Below, in pieces: positions 18,556 through 30,033 of a stretch of DNA of 64,000 nucleotides. The stretch spans positions 2,666,001 through 2,730,000 of the forward strand of contig NZ_CP038853.1 of the NCBI RefSeq assembly GCF_004792415.1. Reading direction: 5' to 3'. The stretch comes from Pantoea vagans (lineage in GTDB: Bacteria; Pseudomonadota; Gammaproteobacteria; Enterobacterales; Enterobacteriaceae). Below the pieces are notes generated by a model. The model made no database searches, was not told the DNA's origin, and was given only the letters and a program-made list of their open reading frames with translations. How positions within the stretch are numbered: position 1 is the first letter of the stretch; every line of letters begins with the position of its first letter. The translations under genes were made by a program, and so were the position numbers.

Positions 18556-21500
18556 CTACGTTTCCGCCTGCGATTTTTCAGCAGTCAGATCGGGTAGCGC
18601 ATCCGCTTCGCTTCCCGCACGCACCGGTGAAGGATCGGCAGCAAAACCACGCAGCCCGACCACATGCACATGCTCGGTGTTATTAAACACCTTACGTACC
18701 AGTTTGTAGGTCGTGCCTTTCTCCGGGCTGATGTTCTCCGGTGCTGCAATCACCAGCTGCATCTCCAGTCGCTCACAGAGTTCAAACAGTGTGGCGATGG
18801 AGCGGGCATCCAGACGGGCCGCTTCATCAAGGAACAGCAGTCGGCATGGCGAAATATCTTTGCCGCGCAGACGACGGGACTCCTCTTCCCAGCTCTGCAC
18901 CACCATTACCAGAATGGACATACCGGTACCGATCGCCTCACCCGTTGAGAGCGCACCGCTTTCTGCACGCAGCCAGCCATCGGAGCCCCGGTTAACTTCC
19001 ACTTCCATCTCCAGATAGTTGCGGTAGTCGAGCAACTCCTCACCAATGGTCTGCGGCGTCCGCTGACCCATATCGATATGCGGGTTAAGACGCTGATAGA
19101 GTTTCGCCAGTGCCTCAGAGAAGGTCAGGCGGTTGCTGTTGAACAGATCCTGATGCTGCTCATGCTCTTCTGACAGCGTATCCAGCAGCATAGCGTGGGT
19201 TTCACGCACGTTCACGTTGAGCCGCACGCTGCGCACCTGACCAAAGCTGACGGTCTGCAGCCCCTGGTTGAGCTGGCGGATGCGGTTCTGTTCACGCTGA
19301 ATGGTTTTGCGGATAATGTTCGCCGCACTGCGTGAACTGATCGCCAGCATCTGTTCACGCGCGGTCAGCTCTTCGGTCAGACGGTTCAGTTCGATTTCCA
19401 TCTGCTCAATCGCTTCGACCGGATCGTCGGTACGAATAATATCCTGACGAATACGCTCGCGCAGATGCTGATAGACCGCAATAAAGAACTGAATCTTACG
19501 TTCAGGACGTTTCGGATCTTCCGACAGCCGCAGTACGTCGCGCAGATGTTCGTTGTCCGCCACCGCCAGACGCAATGCACCCAGCGCTTTATCCGACATC
19601 GAGCGCAGCTCATCGCCGCTCAGGTAAGCCAGTTCACGACGATGCAGGCGACGCTCAACGCCATTCTCTTTCACCAGACGCAGGACGGTACACCAGCCCG
19701 CTTTCGCACTGACCACCTGCTCACGCACCTGATGATACTGACGCTCCAGCTGACGCAGGCGCTTCTGCAGGTTATCCATCTCCGCTTCACAGAAGGTGAG
19801 CTGTTTCTCCAGCTGATTGCGGCGGGCGCGGTTGTGGCTCAGTGCCGTGTAGAGCTCATCGCGGCGAACGCGCGCGCGTTCTTCTGCGCTGCTGTCAGCC
19901 TGGACGCCAATATCCTGCATCTCCTGCTGCAACTCTTTCAGCATGTCGCGCTTGGCATCATAAGCGCTTTTCAGCGAAGCCAGCACCTGTGAGTACTGCG
20001 TCAGCTGTGCCTGATGTTCACGCAGGCGATCGCGGCTGCGGCTGCGTTCACCCTCCGCCTGCTCAAGACGCTGACGCAGCTTATCGCTGAGGTCGCTGTT
20101 GCCGTTGAGCATGCTGGCCGAGTCGTCATAGCTGAAGTGAGCGCGACGCTGCACCACTTCTGTCAGCGCAAAGGCCTGCTGACGCGCGTTACGCTGCTGC
20201 TGCTGCGCCTGCTGATAATCCGCCTGTAACTGCTCGTGCTGTTCCGGATCGCTCTGCAATACCGCGATGATCGGTTCCAGTTTCGCCAGCTTCGCGCCAT
20301 GCTGATGCAGGAAGCGCGCCGCCTCCTGTGCCGCATCGACCTGCTCACGGATCTCTTCGCAGCGATCGCCCAGCGTATCGTCCAGCAGCAGGTTAACGCG
20401 TGGCAGCAGTCGGTTTAACTGCGACACGCCCTCTTTCGCCAGCTCATACTGCTGACGCTGCTGCTGATTATTGCTCTCATGCTGATTCAGTGCCCGCTCA
20501 AGCTCACCCCGGCGCGCGCCCAGCTGACGGATCTGCGCTTCCGGGTCGGCATCAAAGGCCACGGCCAGATGTGTGCCGATAAAGCGGCTGAATGACTGAT
20601 GCAGGCGCTGCGTTTTCTGTACATCGAACGACAATGTGGCGTAACGCTCAGCCAGTTTGTCGCGCTCAAGGTGCAGCAGCTCCAGCTGATTTTCTCGCGC
20701 TGCGCGACCAAACAGCGGGATTTTCGGGAAGCGGGAGTAGCGCCACTGACGCTCTGCCACCTTCACCACGACGGCATTCTGCAGCTCATCAACGCTGAAG
20801 ACACTGTCATCGAATGACTGCGGGTCACCCTCGATTAGATAGAGATCTTCCGGGCACTCCTCCAGACCATCCAGCATCTCACGCACGCGGGAGAGATCCG
20901 GCACCACGATCGCATGACGTGACGGACCGTAGAGCGCCGAGAAGTACGGCGCATCATCCAGGGTCACATCATCATAAATCTCAGACAGCAATACGCCGCC
21001 AAAGCGTTCGGCCAGCTGAGTCAGGCGCGCATCTTCCGCCCCGCCCGGCTGACTGAGCCGCTCAATCTGCTGCTCGATATCACGTTTGCGTGCCGCCACT
21101 TCGTCGCGCTCGACGGTGGTTTCACGCTCGCGCTCCAGCAGTTGCTGCATATATTCGGTGACGTCCTGGCTGCTGTTCAGCGCCTGACCGGTCTGTTCGC
21201 TGAGCTGGGTCAGGATCTCCTGCGCCGCCAGCCAGTGTGGCGCACGGGCAGTCAGGCTGGTGATGCGTTCGCGCAGCTGTTCCAGCTCCTGACGCATCAT
21301 CATGCGCTGCTCACCGGCGTCCGAGACGCTGCTGTTCAGCTGTTCGATCTGCGCTTCAAGCTCCTGCTGCAGGCTCGCCAGCGCATCGGCTTCGTACTGC
21401 TGCCCCTGGCGCTTGCAGAACTCGGCCAGCAGACGCTCCGCCTCATGCTGCTCGCGCAGACGCTGTTCCAGCTCATTGAGACGCAGACGCAGCGACGAGA

Positions 21501-23043
21501 GCTGGTCGGCGTGATGACGCTGATTGCTGGCATCACGCAGCAGTTCGCGGCCGGTCTGCCACGCATCCTGACGGGTCACGTCACCGGCAATGCTGGTCAC
21601 CAGCGCCAGTGCCTGTTCAAACTGGCTGTGCGCGGCTTCGGCCACGCTCAGCTTCTGCTCCAGACGCAGCAGACGTTCTGTCGCCTCTTCCTCTTTCGCC
21701 TGGAAACTCTCCTGCCACTCTGCAGCGTTATCGATGGTCAGATCGGGCAGCTGGCAGAGCGTACGGGCGCGTTCCAGCGCCTGCAGGGCCTGCTGATACT
21801 GGATGGCGCGCGTTTGCTGCACGTCGAGTGCCTGCTGGAAATCGGCCAGCTGACTTTTCAGCTCATCCACTTCCAGTTCAGCCGCTTCGGCACGCGCTTC
21901 ATTCTCTTCCTGAATTTCGCGCGCTTCGGCAACCACTTCGGTCTGCTCTTCCAGACGCAGCGTCAGATCTTCGATATCCGCATCGTAGCGCTCAATCTTC
22001 TCCTGCTGCCGCATCGCCGTCTGCACAAGATTAAGGTGATCGCTGGCAGCCTGATAATCGACTTCGAGATCGTTCTCTGCGCCACTGTGCTCTGACAGCT
22101 CACGCGCCATCTCCACGTGACGATACTGCTCAGTGGCGAGTTGCTTACGGCTGCTGAACAGCTCATTGCGCAGCTGTAATGCGCTGTCGAGATGTCCACG
22201 GCGCTCGTTGGCGTGACGCATGTAGTCAGCCGACACGTAGCTGGTCGCCTCGGAGATGAGATGCTTAAAGAGGTCGCGGTCGGACTGGGTAACGCGGATC
22301 GCCTCAAGCGTCATGCGATTCTCGCGCAGCGCAGCTTCCATATCCTGGAACGCTTTACGCACGCCGCTGTTTTCAGGCAGCAGGTAATCACGCAGCGATC
22401 GGGTGATGGCACTGGAGATACCACCATAGAGTGAGGCTTCAATCAGACGATAGAACTTGCTGCGATCGCTGGCAGAGCGCAGACGACGCGGCACCACGCC
22501 CAGATCAAACAGCATGGCGTGATAATCCGTCACCGAGTTATAAGCGCGGAACTGCACGCCTTCCTGTGCTTCAACCCGCTCTTTTACCTCATTCAGCGGT
22601 AAGACGCGTGCCTGACGGCTGTTAAGCACTTCCGTCAGCATATCGGTCGGGTTGGTATCGGTTGGCAGACCGTGGATACTGAACGGCTTGATATCGACCT
22701 TTTTATCGCGTCCGGCGACCTGCTGCAGACGCACACCGACTACCACACGCTGATGGCGTGAGTTCACCACATCCAGCATGGAGTAGCAGACGCCAGCCCG
22801 CAGTTTACCGTGCAGACCTTTGTCACGGGATCCCGACGTCGCGCCCGCTTCGGTGGTGTTACGGAAGTGCAGCAGCGTTAAATCGGGGATCAATGCGGTG
22901 ACAAAGGCCGCCATGGTGGTGGACTTACCCGCGCCGTTACCGCCTGACAGCGTGGTCACTAATTCATCAAGATCAAAGGTACGGGCAAAAAAGCCGTTCC
23001 AGTTGATCAGCGTAAGCGAACGAAACTTTCCGCGCTCAATCAT
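18556..23043 (-). CDS. mukB: Chromosome condensin subunit MukB
   Basis: SMC-like ATPase of the MukBEF condensin that compacts and segregates the chromosome. The 1495-residue protein has the N-terminal Walker A in [19 protein letters not shown] (about residues 33-51), two long coiled coils rich in Gln, Glu, Arg and Leu either side of a hinge near residues 660-780, and a C-terminal head with the signature [19 protein letters not shown] and Walker [13 protein letters not shown]. It is slightly longer than the E. coli protein (1486). Its ATG overlaps the mukE stop by four bases, giving coupled translation. Confidence 0.98.
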   Translation of the reverse strand: MIERGKFRSLTLINWNGFFARTFDLDELVTTLSGGNGAGKSTTMAAFVTALIPDLTLLHFRNTTEAGATSGSRDKGLHGKLRAGVCYSMLDVVNSRHQRVVVGVRLQQVAGRDKKVDIKPFSIHGLPTDTNPTDMLTEVLNSRQARVLPLNEVKERVEAQEGVQFRAYNSVTDYHAMLFDLGVVPRRLRSASDRSKFYRLIEASLYGGISSAITRSLRDYLLPENSGVRKAFQDMEAALRENRMTLEAIRVTQSDRDLFKHLISEATSYVSADYMRHANERRGHLDSALQLRNELFSSRKQLATEQYRHVEMARELSEHSGAENDLEVDYQAASDHLNLVQTAMRQQEKIERYDADIEDLTLRLEEQTEVVAEAREIQEENEARAEAAELEVDELKSQLADFQQALDVQQTRAIQYQQALQALERARTLCQLPDLTIDNAAEWQESFQAKEEEATERLLRLEQKLSVAEAAHSQFEQALALVTSIAGDVTRQDAWQTGRELLRDASNQRHHADQLSSLRLRLNELEQRLREQHEAERLLAEFCKRQGQQYEADALASLQQELEAQIEQLNSSVSDAGEQRMMMRQELEQLRERITSLTARAPHWLAAQEILTQLSEQTGQALNSSQDVTEYMQQLLERERETTVERDEVAARKRDIEQQIERLSQPGGAEDARLTQLAERFGGVLLSEIYDDVTLDDAPYFSALYGPSRHAIVVPDLSRVREMLDGLEECPEDLYLIEGDPQSFDDSVFSVDELQNAVVVKVAERQWRYSRFPKIPLFGRAARENQLELLHLERDKLAERYATLSFDVQKTQRLHQSFSRFIGTHLAVAFDADPEAQIRQLGARRGELERALNQHESNNQQQRQQYELAKEGVSQLNRLLPRVNLLLDDTLGDRCEEIREQVDAAQEAARFLHQHGAKLAKLEPIIAVLQSDPEQHEQLQADYQQAQQQQRNARQQAFALTEVVQRRAHFSYDDSASMLNGNSDLSDKLRQRLEQAEGERSRSRDRLREHQAQLTQYSQVLASLKSAYDAKRDMLKELQQEMQDIGVQADSSAEERARVRRDELYTALSHNRARRNQLEKQLTFCEAEMDNLQKRLRQLERQYHQVREQVVSAKAGWCTVLRLVKENGVERRLHRRELAYLSGDELRSMSDKALGALRLAVADNEHLRDVLRLSEDPKRPERKIQFFIAVYQHLRERIRQDIIRTDDPVEAIEQMEIELNRLTEELTAREQMLAISSRSAANIIRKTIQREQNRIRQLNQGLQTVSFGQVRSVRLNVNVRETHAMLLDTLSEEHEQHQDLFNSNRLTFSEALAKLYQRLNPHIDMGQRTPQTIGEELLDYRNYLEMEVEVNRGSDGWLRAESGALSTGEAIGTGMSILVMVVQSWEEESRRLRGKDISPCRLLFLDEAARLDARSIATLFELCERLEMQLVIAAPENISPEKGTTYKLVRKVFNNTEHVHVVGLRGFAADPSPVRAGSEADALPDLTAEKSQAET

Positions 23044-23765
23044 GCCTGTTCTTCCTCTGCGTTCTCACTCGCGTCGCCTTCCTGCCCTTCACTTTCATCG
23101 GTGTCGATCGGTGCAGTCGCATTTTCCAGTAGCATAGCCTCGCCATCACGAATCAGGCGAAGCTGCGCTTCACGGGCATCATCACCGCCGCGCACGTCGG
23201 CACCAAAGCGAAACACCGATTCCGTGATACGGAATTTGCTGCTGTCGTTGCCGAAAAACCACACCATGCCAAGGCGACGCAGGCGGCTCAGAGAAGCGCG
23301 TACCTTCTCCTGCAGTTTGGTGCGATCCAGATCTGAACCGGTTGAACGCTGGTTAACCAGCTTCAGCAGACGGTTCTCGTCGGCCAGCGAGAGCAGCTCG
23401 TCATAGAGCTCCTGCTGGGTGAAGATCCCCTCATTCGCCAGGCGTTCCGGACTGAGATAGAGGTAGCAGAGAATCTTCCCGACCATCATGTCCAGCTCAG
23501 AGAGTACGGAACGCGGAATCAGCGTGGTTGAACGCGGACGCAGATAGAAAAAACCTTCCGGCGCACGAATTAACTCAACGTTATAGCGGGTGTAAAACTC
23601 TTCGAGAAATGACTGGTAGTCCATCAGAAAAGCGTGGTTATCCAGCTCTTCAATTCCGATATGGCGTCCGGCGCGTAACTGGCTGTCCAGCGCGGGAAAA
23701 ATCGGGTTGGCCAGTGCCTGTGCCAGCTTAACCGGCATCACTTGTTCAATATTTGTCGATGACAT
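23040..23765 (-). CDS. mukE: Chromosome partition protein MukE
   Basis: Winged-helix (KITE-type) accessory subunit that links MukF and MukB heads. From ATG 23763-23765 ([18 protein letters not shown]) it has 241 residues, close to E. coli. A second in-frame ATG at 23790-23792 would add nine residues inside mukF; the conserved N-terminus argues for the inner one. It overlaps the mukF end by 20 bases and the mukB start by 4. The C-terminus ([18 protein letters not shown]) is strongly acidic, as in the family. Confidence 0.95.
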   Translation of the reverse strand: MSSTNIEQVMPVKLAQALANPIFPALDSQLRAGRHIGIEELDNHAFLMDYQSFLEEFYTRYNVELIRAPEGFFYLRPRSTTLIPRSVLSELDMMVGKILCYLYLSPERLANEGIFTQQELYDELLSLADENRLLKLVNQRSTGSDLDRTKLQEKVRASLSRLRRLGMVWFFGNDSSKFRITESVFRFGADVRGGDDAREAQLRLIRDGEAMLLENATAPIDTDESEGQEGDASENAEEEQA

Positions 23766-25068
23766 GTGCCTGCACCTTGGCTCCGTAATCATTGATGGCT
23801 TGCCATTCCACAGGCAAACCGGCTAAATCAGCTTCCGCTACGCCAAGGCGTACCGCCTGGTCCACCACAATGCGCGCCAGGTCAAAATGGCGGGCGCGTG
23901 GATACTGGGTCAGGTAGTCGCGCATCACTGACGCGAGGTTGAGCGGTTTTTGTTGCGATTTGTAGACCTGCAGCACTTCTTCAATCATCGCTGCCAGCTG
24001 TTCGCGAATTTCGTTAATCTCTTCGTATTCCATCTCTGGCGGCAGTTCGCCCATCACTTCGTCATTCCGCAGCGTCAGCGCCTCATCGCGCATGTCATAC
24101 AGGCGGTCAGCATTGGCGTAGGTCAGCGCCCAGGGCGCGTCGAAGTAATTCTGTACCGATACCCGCAGACGCTGGGCAAAGACGCGGTTTTTATCCATGT
24201 CGATGGCGGTACGAATAAATTTATGGACGTGGCGGTCATAGCCGATCCACAGGTCAATCGCCTGCTGGCCCCAGCTGGTAATACGGTCGAGCTTGCTTTG
24301 CAGGTCAAACACCAGCTTATCGACGAAGCCCAGGTCAGGGCTGTCCAGCGTGGCATCCTGAATGCGCAGCAGATTTTCCTGAAGTTTGTCGCCTGCCGCT
24401 TCCAGCGTATCCTGCAGTTCACGCAGCGTTCCGGAGGTTTCAGAGAGCAGCATTTCACAGCTGGAGATCGCCGCGCGCCAGTCTTTATTCAGCAGTTCAG
24501 CGATGTCGTTTTTCACCGCCTGCTGCTGTTCATCCATCAGACGCTGGGTCATATCGATGCTGTCGAAAATTTCCGCCACCGAATATTTCAGCGGCGCGAA
24601 AACATTGCGATGCCAGTGAAACTCATCGCCGTTTTCCTGCGCGGCATCGGCTGCCCGCTTGAGCTCGCTGGCCACAATCGACAGCTGCATCGACAGACGC
24701 AGCGTTGAAAACTCACGCTGACGGATATAGTAGTCGGTGATGCCGATCGCCAGCGGCGTCAGGCGGTAGATAGCGTTGCCTTCGGTGAGTTCACTGGTAA
24801 AGCGGTTGAGCAGGCGCTGACGCACCATGTCGTTGATGGCGTTGTTGGCACGAACCAACACGGTTTCATGGGTTTGTTCAAAAGCTTTACTGACATGACG
24901 GAAAGCGTCAATCAGATCGCCTTCGCTCATTTCGCCATCCATCCGCTCACCGTTGAGGGTGGCGATAGCCAGCAAAAAGGCCAGACGTTCCACTGGCAGC
25001 GCAAGGGAAAAGTCATTTTTGCGCGCCCAGGAGACCAGTTCAGGTACCGTCTGGGAAAATTCACTCAT
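23746..25068 (-). CDS. mukF: Chromosome partition protein MukF
   Basis: Kleisin subunit of MukBEF: N-terminal winged-helix dimerisation domain, helical middle that binds MukE, and C-terminal winged helix that contacts the MukB head. The 440-residue length equals that of E. coli and the sequence is recognisable throughout ([56 protein letters not shown]). It follows cmoM after 11 bases, so cmoM-mukF-mukE-mukB probably form one transcript, as in E. coli. Confidence 0.97.
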   Translation of the reverse strand: MSEFSQTVPELVSWARKNDFSLALPVERLAFLLAIATLNGERMDGEMSEGDLIDAFRHVSKAFEQTHETVLVRANNAINDMVRQRLLNRFTSELTEGNAIYRLTPLAIGITDYYIRQREFSTLRLSMQLSIVASELKRAADAAQENGDEFHWHRNVFAPLKYSVAEIFDSIDMTQRLMDEQQQAVKNDIAELLNKDWRAAISSCEMLLSETSGTLRELQDTLEAAGDKLQENLLRIQDATLDSPDLGFVDKLVFDLQSKLDRITSWGQQAIDLWIGYDRHVHKFIRTAIDMDKNRVFAQRLRVSVQNYFDAPWALTYANADRLYDMRDEALTLRNDEVMGELPPEMEYEEINEIREQLAAMIEEVLQVYKSQQKPLNLASVMRDYLTQYPRARHFDLARIVVDQAVRLGVAEADLAGLPVEWQAINDYGAKVQAHVIDKY

Positions 25069-25079
25069 AATTCGTCCTT

Positions 25080-25850
25080 CTACCCCGGTTTACGCGCGGT
25101 CACATGGATGTAGCGCCCTAAGCTTAAAAAGGGTTCCTGACGGCAGTAACGCCGCTCCATCTCAATAATTTCGTCGTCGCTTTTTGGCTCGCCCTTCGGC
25201 GGTTTCATGTAGTCACTGAATACCCGGATCCCGGCACGCTGCTCAATCACAAAGCCACACGCCTCCAGCCAGCGATAGACCTGCTCGGGGTCGCGCGGAT
25301 AGTCAGGCGACAGGGTTCGCTTTTTGCGTTTAGTCAGGTTGGTGCGCAGATAGCCGAAGTTACCCAGCGTTAAGGTGCGCAATGTCAGGCCGTGCAGATT
25401 GTAAAACATCAGCGACATGACGCCCCCCGGACGCAGCAGATCGAACAGCGCTTTGAGCACCTTCTCCGGTTCAGCGACCCACTCAAGCACAGCGTGGAAC
25501 AATACCAGATCCACCGGCTTATCCAAATGTTCGCCCACCTGCTGCGCGCTAATTTGTCTGAATTGCATGTTGTGGCTCACACCCTGCGCCGCCGCATTTT
25601 CGGCGGCCCGACGCAGCATCTCAGCAGAGAGGTCACACAGCAAAACCTGATGGCCCTGTGCAGCCAGCCCGCTGGAGACCTGGCCGACACCGCCGCCGGC
25701 ATCCAGTATCGACAGCGGATGGGGTGACAGGCCAGGAACTATCTTCTCCAGCTCATCCCGGAGGATGGCCTGGCGTATCTTCCCTTTGGTGGTGCCGTAA
25801 ATATTTTGCGAAAATTTATCCGCGAGATCGTCAAAGTTACGATCCTGCAT
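25080..25850 (-). CDS. cmoM: tRNA 5-carboxymethoxyuridine methyltransferase CmoM
   Basis: SAM-dependent methyltransferase that makes the methyl ester of cmo5U at wobble position 34 in certain tRNAs. The 256-residue protein (E. coli 261) shows class I SAM motif [20 protein letters not shown] near residues 49-67, the acidic loop LCDLSAEML, and the segment [19 protein letters not shown]. The N-terminus [19 protein letters not shown] is diagnostic. It is the first gene ahead of mukFEB and is divergent from elyC. Confidence 0.94.
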   Translation of the reverse strand: MQDRNFDDLADKFSQNIYGTTKGKIRQAILRDELEKIVPGLSPHPLSILDAGGGVGQVSSGLAAQGHQVLLCDLSAEMLRRAAENAAAQGVSHNMQFRQISAQQVGEHLDKPVDLVLFHAVLEWVAEPEKVLKALFDLLRPGGVMSLMFYNLHGLTLRTLTLGNFGYLRTNLTKRKKRTLSPDYPRDPEQVYRWLEACGFVIEQRAGIRVFSDYMKPPKGEPKSDDEIIEMERRYCRQEPFLSLGRYIHVTARKPG

Positions 25851-25975
25851 GGCATGCGCTCCGGTATGCTGCGGTGAGACTTGTGCTATTTTGTCACAGG
25901 CACCAGAAGAATGAACCTTTCATCCCCATCTTCCCTTCCGGGTGCTCTATTTTCGGACAACAGGACGCGTTTTCG

Positions 25976-26761
25976 ATGTTATTTACCCTGAAAAAAGTGA
26001 TTGGCGGGCTGCTTTTACCCTTGCCGTTTCTGCTTTTGCTGATGGCGCTGGGCATTTTACTGCTTTGGTTTACTGACTGGCAAAAAAGCGGCAAAACCGT
26101 GATCTCCGTCAGCTGGCTGTTACTGCTGCTGCTGAGCCTGCAACCGCTGGCCGATCGGCTGCTTTTGCCGCTGGATATCCGTTATCCGACCTGGAACGGC
26201 GCAGAGAAGGTGGACTACATTGTGGTGCTGGGCGGAGGCTATACCTTCAATCCGGCCTGGGCACCCAGCTCGAACCTGCTGAATAACAGTCTGCCACGCG
26301 TGGCAGAAGGTATTCGTCAATGGCAACGCAATCCACAGTCGACCCTGATTTTTACCGGTGCTGCCGGTGGCACCAATCCGAAGAGCAGCGCCTGGGTAGC
26401 CGCTCAGGTGGCAGAAAGTCTGGGCGTGCCGCGCGAACATATTCAGATTCTGGACCAGCCTCGTGATACCGCGGATGAAGCGCAGGCGGTCAAAACGGTA
26501 GTCGGCGATCGCCCGATGCTGCTGGTCACCTCAGCGAATCATATGCCGCGGGCGATACGCTTTTTCCACGCGGTCGGTCTGAAGCCGATTGCTGCGCCTG
26601 CTAATCAGCTGGCGATTACCTCACCGCTGAATGGCTGGGAACGGGCGCTACCATCATCGATCTGGCTGAGCCACAGCGAACGGGCTGTGTATGAGACGCT
26701 GGGCACGTTACTGCAGCGACTTAAAGGTGAGGAACCCGACTCAGCCGAGCCAGGGAAGTAG
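25976..26761 (+). CDS. elyC: Envelope biogenesis factor ElyC (YcbC)
   Basis: Inner-membrane DUF218 protein required in E. coli for efficient peptidoglycan precursor use at low temperature. From ATG 25976 it has 261 residues. Two N-terminal membrane segments (LLLPLPFLLLLMALGILLLWF and ISVSWLLLLLLSL) precede the DUF218 domain with VDYIVVLGGGYTFNP and LLVTSANHMPRAIRFF. A longer frame reaches upstream into cmoM antisense but the family begins MLFTLKKVIGG. The 3' end overlaps the convergent ycbJ by 21 bases. Confidence 0.93.
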   Translation: MLFTLKKVIGGLLLPLPFLLLLMALGILLLWFTDWQKSGKTVISVSWLLLLLLSLQPLADRLLLPLDIRYPTWNGAEKVDYIVVLGGGYTFNPAWAPSSNLLNNSLPRVAEGIRQWQRNPQSTLIFTGAAGGTNPKSSAWVAAQVAESLGVPREHIQILDQPRDTADEAQAVKTVVGDRPMLLVTSANHMPRAIRFFHAVGLKPIAAPANQLAITSPLNGWERALPSSIWLSHSERAVYETLGTLLQRLKGEEPDSAEPGK

Positions 26762-27634
26762 TTGCGTGCAGGCATGGTCAAAACGAGGACGATTAAACGT
26801 GCCGGTCTGCACAAGATGCTCGATGCAGTCCCACAGCTGATAAACCCATCGGCGCCAGACAAAGCCCTCAGAGACGGGTGCCCGTTGCAGGTAGTCGTGC
26901 AGCAGCGCTGTCTCGGCGGGTGAGGTATCCAGATGGATCAGGTCGTATTCACGGGGCGCCCAGAGAATCGTGCCCGGCTGTGTCATCGCGACTAACTGGT
27001 CGCTGCGGCTGTTTTTCAGCATGCTCTGCAGCCGCACGTTGCCGTGAACCATCACACAGGGGTCATCGAATTCGCGAAAAAGATGCGCCAGACGCGACCG
27101 GCAGCGGAACAGAATCTGGCGATCTTCCAGCGTGAAGGCGGGTGGGCGCAGATAGCTCAGGGTCGACCACAATACTTCAACCCGTTGTGCATACCAGGCC
27201 GGCCAGTGATTCTGCTGCGTGCTGTCTACCGTTCCGACCAGGCCGTGGCTGTCGAGCCGGTGCCAGGCCAGCAGCCCCTCGACTGCCTGTTCGCAAAACT
27301 GTTGCCAGCGCTGAGCATCCCGCGCAGGCGCCTCCGCCGTCACGCCATTCAGTCGCGCCATCAGAAGCATTTCATGTACCGGAGGCTGCTGGCTCAGCAC
27401 CAGACCATAGACGGCTGGCACCGGAATCAATCCGGCCTGCCCCAGTAATGCCAGCTTTCTGGCTTCCAGCGCTGCCCGCCCCTGATGACGAAAATATTTT
27501 GCCACCATCGGCATGGGGTGCCCCTGCCGATCGTACAGGGCATAGAGTCGGGTGGGCGGATGTTCACTGATTAATTCGAGGCGGCTGATGGTTTCACCCA
27601 GCGCCAGCGTGAGTTCCGATTTAAGCTGTTCCAT
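26741..27634 (-). CDS. ycbJ: Phosphotransferase-like protein YcbJ
   Basis: A 297-residue protein equal in length to E. coli YcbJ, which resembles aminoglycoside phosphotransferase/choline kinase folds but has no established function. A Brenner-like motif is visible as VMVHGNVRLQSMLKNSRSDQLVAM, yet the usual catalytic HxD/N and metal DxD pattern is only partly kept, so activity as a kinase is unproven. It lies between elyC (convergent, 21-base overlap) and kdsB (upstream, same strand). I cannot add a substrate. Confidence 0.85.
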   Translation of the reverse strand: MEQLKSELTLALGETISRLELISEHPPTRLYALYDRQGHPMPMVAKYFRHQGRAALEARKLALLGQAGLIPVPAVYGLVLSQQPPVHEMLLMARLNGVTAEAPARDAQRWQQFCEQAVEGLLAWHRLDSHGLVGTVDSTQQNHWPAWYAQRVEVLWSTLSYLRPPAFTLEDRQILFRCRSRLAHLFREFDDPCVMVHGNVRLQSMLKNSRSDQLVAMTQPGTILWAPREYDLIHLDTSPAETALLHDYLQRAPVSEGFVWRRWVYQLWDCIEHLVQTGTFNRPRFDHACTQLLPWLG

Positions 27635-27721
27635 GCGGCATCCTCCTCAGATGAGTATCACAATATCCTGAAGGAAGTAATGGAGATAAGTTTAGCGGCG
27701 GATCAATAACGTTGCGCTGAA

Positions 27722-27742
27722 ACGGGGAGACTGACTCCCCGT
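27722..27742 (-). terminator. Hairpin after kdsB, possible terminator
   Basis: ACGGGGAG (27722-27729) and CTCCCCGT (27735-27742) make an 8-base stem immediately after the kdsB stop. On the minus strand only a short TTT follows, so termination would be weak. Confidence 0.5.
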
Positions 27743-27745
27743 GTA

Positions 27746-28495
27746 TCAGGCCTGCATGGCAGCGCGGACGCGTTGCAAATCGTCTGGCGTATCCACGCCC
27801 ACGCTGGGAATGGTTTTTGCTACGGCGACATGAATTTTTTCGCCGTACCATAAGACACGCAGTTGCTCGAGCAGCTCAATCTGTTCAAGAGGACAAGGCG
27901 CCCAGGCAACATAGCGGCGAATAAAACCAGCCCGGTAGGCATAGATGCCAATGTGTCGCAAAAGCGTATCGCCAATCTGTTCGCGTGAGGCAGCATAGCG
28001 TTCACGATCCCAGGGAATGGTGGCCCGTGAGAAATAGAGCGCATAGCCATTCGCATCCATGACCACCTTCACCGCGTTCGGATTGAAGGCTTCTTCCACA
28101 TCGGTGATTGGCACCGCCAGCGTTGCCATCCCGGCCGCTGAGCCCGCCAGATTGGTCGCCACCTGACGCACAATCTCTGCCGGGATCATCGGCTCATCAC
28201 CCTGCACGTTGACGATGATTTCGTCATCAGCAAACTGATATTTTTCGATCACTTCCGCCAGCCGCTCCGTGCCGGACTGGTGATCGGCGCGCGTCATGCA
28301 GACTTCACCGCCTGCCGCTTCCACTGCCAGAGCCACATCGGGATGGTCGGTGGCAACAATGACCCGGCTGGCACCCGATTCACGGGCGCGCTCCATCACA
28401 TGCACGACCATCGGTTTACCGTGAATATCGAGCAGCGGCTTGCCGGGTAACCGGGTTGACGCATAGCGAGCAGGAATGATGGCAGTGAAACTCAT
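27746..28495 (-). CDS. kdsB: CMP-KDO synthetase (3-deoxy-manno-octulosonate cytidylyltransferase)
   Basis: KdsB activates Kdo as CMP-Kdo for lipid A core assembly in the cytoplasm. The 249-residue protein starts with the nucleotidyltransferase motif [19 protein letters not shown] and contains [15 protein letters not shown], which binds the nucleotide and metal. Its ATG overlaps the ycaR stop by four bases, implying translational coupling. Together with lpxK and msbA nearby it forms a loosely grouped LPS neighbourhood. Confidence 0.97.
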   Translation of the reverse strand: MSFTAIIPARYASTRLPGKPLLDIHGKPMVVHVMERARESGASRVIVATDHPDVALAVEAAGGEVCMTRADHQSGTERLAEVIEKYQFADDEIIVNVQGDEPMIPAEIVRQVATNLAGSAAGMATLAVPITDVEEAFNPNAVKVVMDANGYALYFSRATIPWDRERYAASREQIGDTLLRHIGIYAYRAGFIRRYVAWAPCPLEQIELLEQLRVLWYGEKIHVAVAKTIPSVGVDTPDDLQRVRAAMQA

Positions 28496-28674
28496 GGATG
28501 AATCTCTTCCACTGACAGCGTGCGGGCTTCAGTTTCCAGCAGCACCGGAATACCATCCCGAACCGGGAAGGCCAGGCCATCAGGCTTGCAGATCAGCTCC
28601 TGCTGCGCATTGTTGAAGTAAAGTTTGCCATTGCACACCGGGCAGGCAACGATTTCGAGTAAACGATGATCCAT
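28492..28674 (-). CDS. ycaR: Trm112-family small protein YcaR
   Basis: A 60-residue protein of the UPF0434/Trm112 family, same length as in E. coli. One CxxC pair is present ([12 protein letters not shown]) and the second cysteine pair found in eukaryotic Trm112 is missing, as usual for the bacterial family. The core [18 protein letters not shown] is typical. Function is unknown; coupling to kdsB by a four-base overlap is conserved in enterobacteria. Confidence 0.92.
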   Translation of the reverse strand: MDHRLLEIVACPVCNGKLYFNNAQQELICKPDGLAFPVRDGIPVLLETEARTLSVEEIHP

Positions 28675-28779
28675 ATGTCCTCCATCAGGAACCGAATGCT
28701 TAAGGCACCAAGCATACCATAGCGCGGCGCAGGCGGGATGGGGTAAAACGCCTTACCGCAGCGGCTGCCGCAAAATTGA

Positions 28780-29994
28780 TTAATTCAGCTGCCACCGGGC
28801 TGGCCAGTGGTCTTTGAGTGCATCAGGTACCTGCAGAATAGCGACGCTTTCTGCCCCCTGCCAGGCCGCGAAGCATTCAATCGCACGCCGGATATCCACC
28901 ACAAAGCGCGCCGTGACGCGGGTCGTCTCTTCCAGCCAGAGTTTTTTAATCTCCAGCTGTTTGGCCTGACGCAGCATACGGGCATCGAGCCGCCCTTTTA
29001 TCTGCCCACGATGAAGGATGGGCAAAACGAAATAGCCAAACTTGCGCTTCTCCTCCGGGGTGTAACACTCGATACGATAGTCAAAGCTGAACAGCTCCAG
29101 CGCACGTTTGCGATCCCAGACCACCGGATCAAAAGGTGACAGCAGCGCGCTGTGCGTTGCCTGCAGCGGCGTCTCCAGCCACGGTAAGTAGTCACGATGC
29201 AGCCACATCTCACCCAGTCCCTCTGTATTGACGGCGACCAGCTCGCCCGTAGCCTGGGCATCAGAGATAAAGTCGTTCAGGGGTGCCCGTTTAAGGCGAT
29301 AGTAGTCCGGCAGCCAGGCCGCGCGGAAAATCCCTAAGCTACGGGCGCTGTTCATCAGCATCTGTCGGGTGGCCTCGGCTTCGCTGATGCCATGCACCGC
29401 ATCCTGCCAGTCGGGCATGACACGGCTTCGCAAATCGTAGACGCGCTGAAAGTTACGGCGTTCTGTGACCATCAGCTCACCGGCACTGAAGAGATTTTCC
29501 AGGTGTCGCTTGTGTGGTTTCCAGTCCCACCAGCCTGATTTCGGATTACCGGGATGGGTGAAATCGGCGGCGCGCACCGGACCGTTTTCCTGAATCAGCT
29601 GCAGTAATTCGGTAATCGCCTGCTGGTGTTCAGCGACCCACTGCGCGTTGTATTTCCAGCCAAGGCGCTCAGGCGACAGCATGCGATGACGAAGCAGTCT
29701 GTAATCGGCGCGGGGAATAAAGCAGGCTTCGTGCGCCCAGTATTCAAAGAGATCGCCCTGGGCCAGCGCCTGTTCCAGCCATGCCTGAGGATAGTTTCCC
29801 AGGCGACTGAACAGCACCAGATAAGGACTGCGGGCCACCACATGGATGGTGTCGATTTGCAGCAGCGACATACGAGAAATGCAGCTGATCAGATCCTGAT
29901 AAACAGCGCGTTTTGCCGGAGGGCGCAGCAGGCCCTGCGCGGCGAGATGAAGGTGACGTGCTTGCTGTAACGAAAGTGAATGCGGGGTGTTCAT
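28780..29994 (-). CDS. ycaQ: DNA glycosylase YcaQ (AlkX, HTH_42 family)
   Basis: A 404-residue winged-helix protein of the AlkZ-like HTH_42 family. E. coli YcaQ unhooks nitrogen-mustard interstrand crosslinks, and its catalytic QxD motif is present here as LLQIDTIHVVARSPYLV. Other family segments are LFEYWAHEACFIP, SPFDPVVWDRKRALELF and CYTPEEKRKFGYFVLPIL. The gene lies 39 bases downstream of lpxK and about 100 bases upstream of ycaR on the same strand. Confidence 0.93.
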   Translation of the reverse strand: MNTPHSLSLQQARHLHLAAQGLLRPPAKRAVYQDLISCISRMSLLQIDTIHVVARSPYLVLFSRLGNYPQAWLEQALAQGDLFEYWAHEACFIPRADYRLLRHRMLSPERLGWKYNAQWVAEHQQAITELLQLIQENGPVRAADFTHPGNPKSGWWDWKPHKRHLENLFSAGELMVTERRNFQRVYDLRSRVMPDWQDAVHGISEAEATRQMLMNSARSLGIFRAAWLPDYYRLKRAPLNDFISDAQATGELVAVNTEGLGEMWLHRDYLPWLETPLQATHSALLSPFDPVVWDRKRALELFSFDYRIECYTPEEKRKFGYFVLPILHRGQIKGRLDARMLRQAKQLEIKKLWLEETTRVTARFVVDIRRAIECFAAWQGAESVAILQVPDALKDHWPARWQLN

Positions 29995-30033
29995 CCTCTT
30001 CCTTATCAGGCTTCACCTGAATGGGTGCAGGTA

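Noticed and set aside
21142..22095. Long open frame (317 codons) antisense to mukB
   Set aside because: It mirrors the biased codon use of the MukB coiled coil on the other strand; no ribosome-binding site or recognisable family.
23950..24708. 252-codon frame antisense to mukF
   Set aside because: Shadow of mukF codon bias; no family resemblance and mukF is certain.
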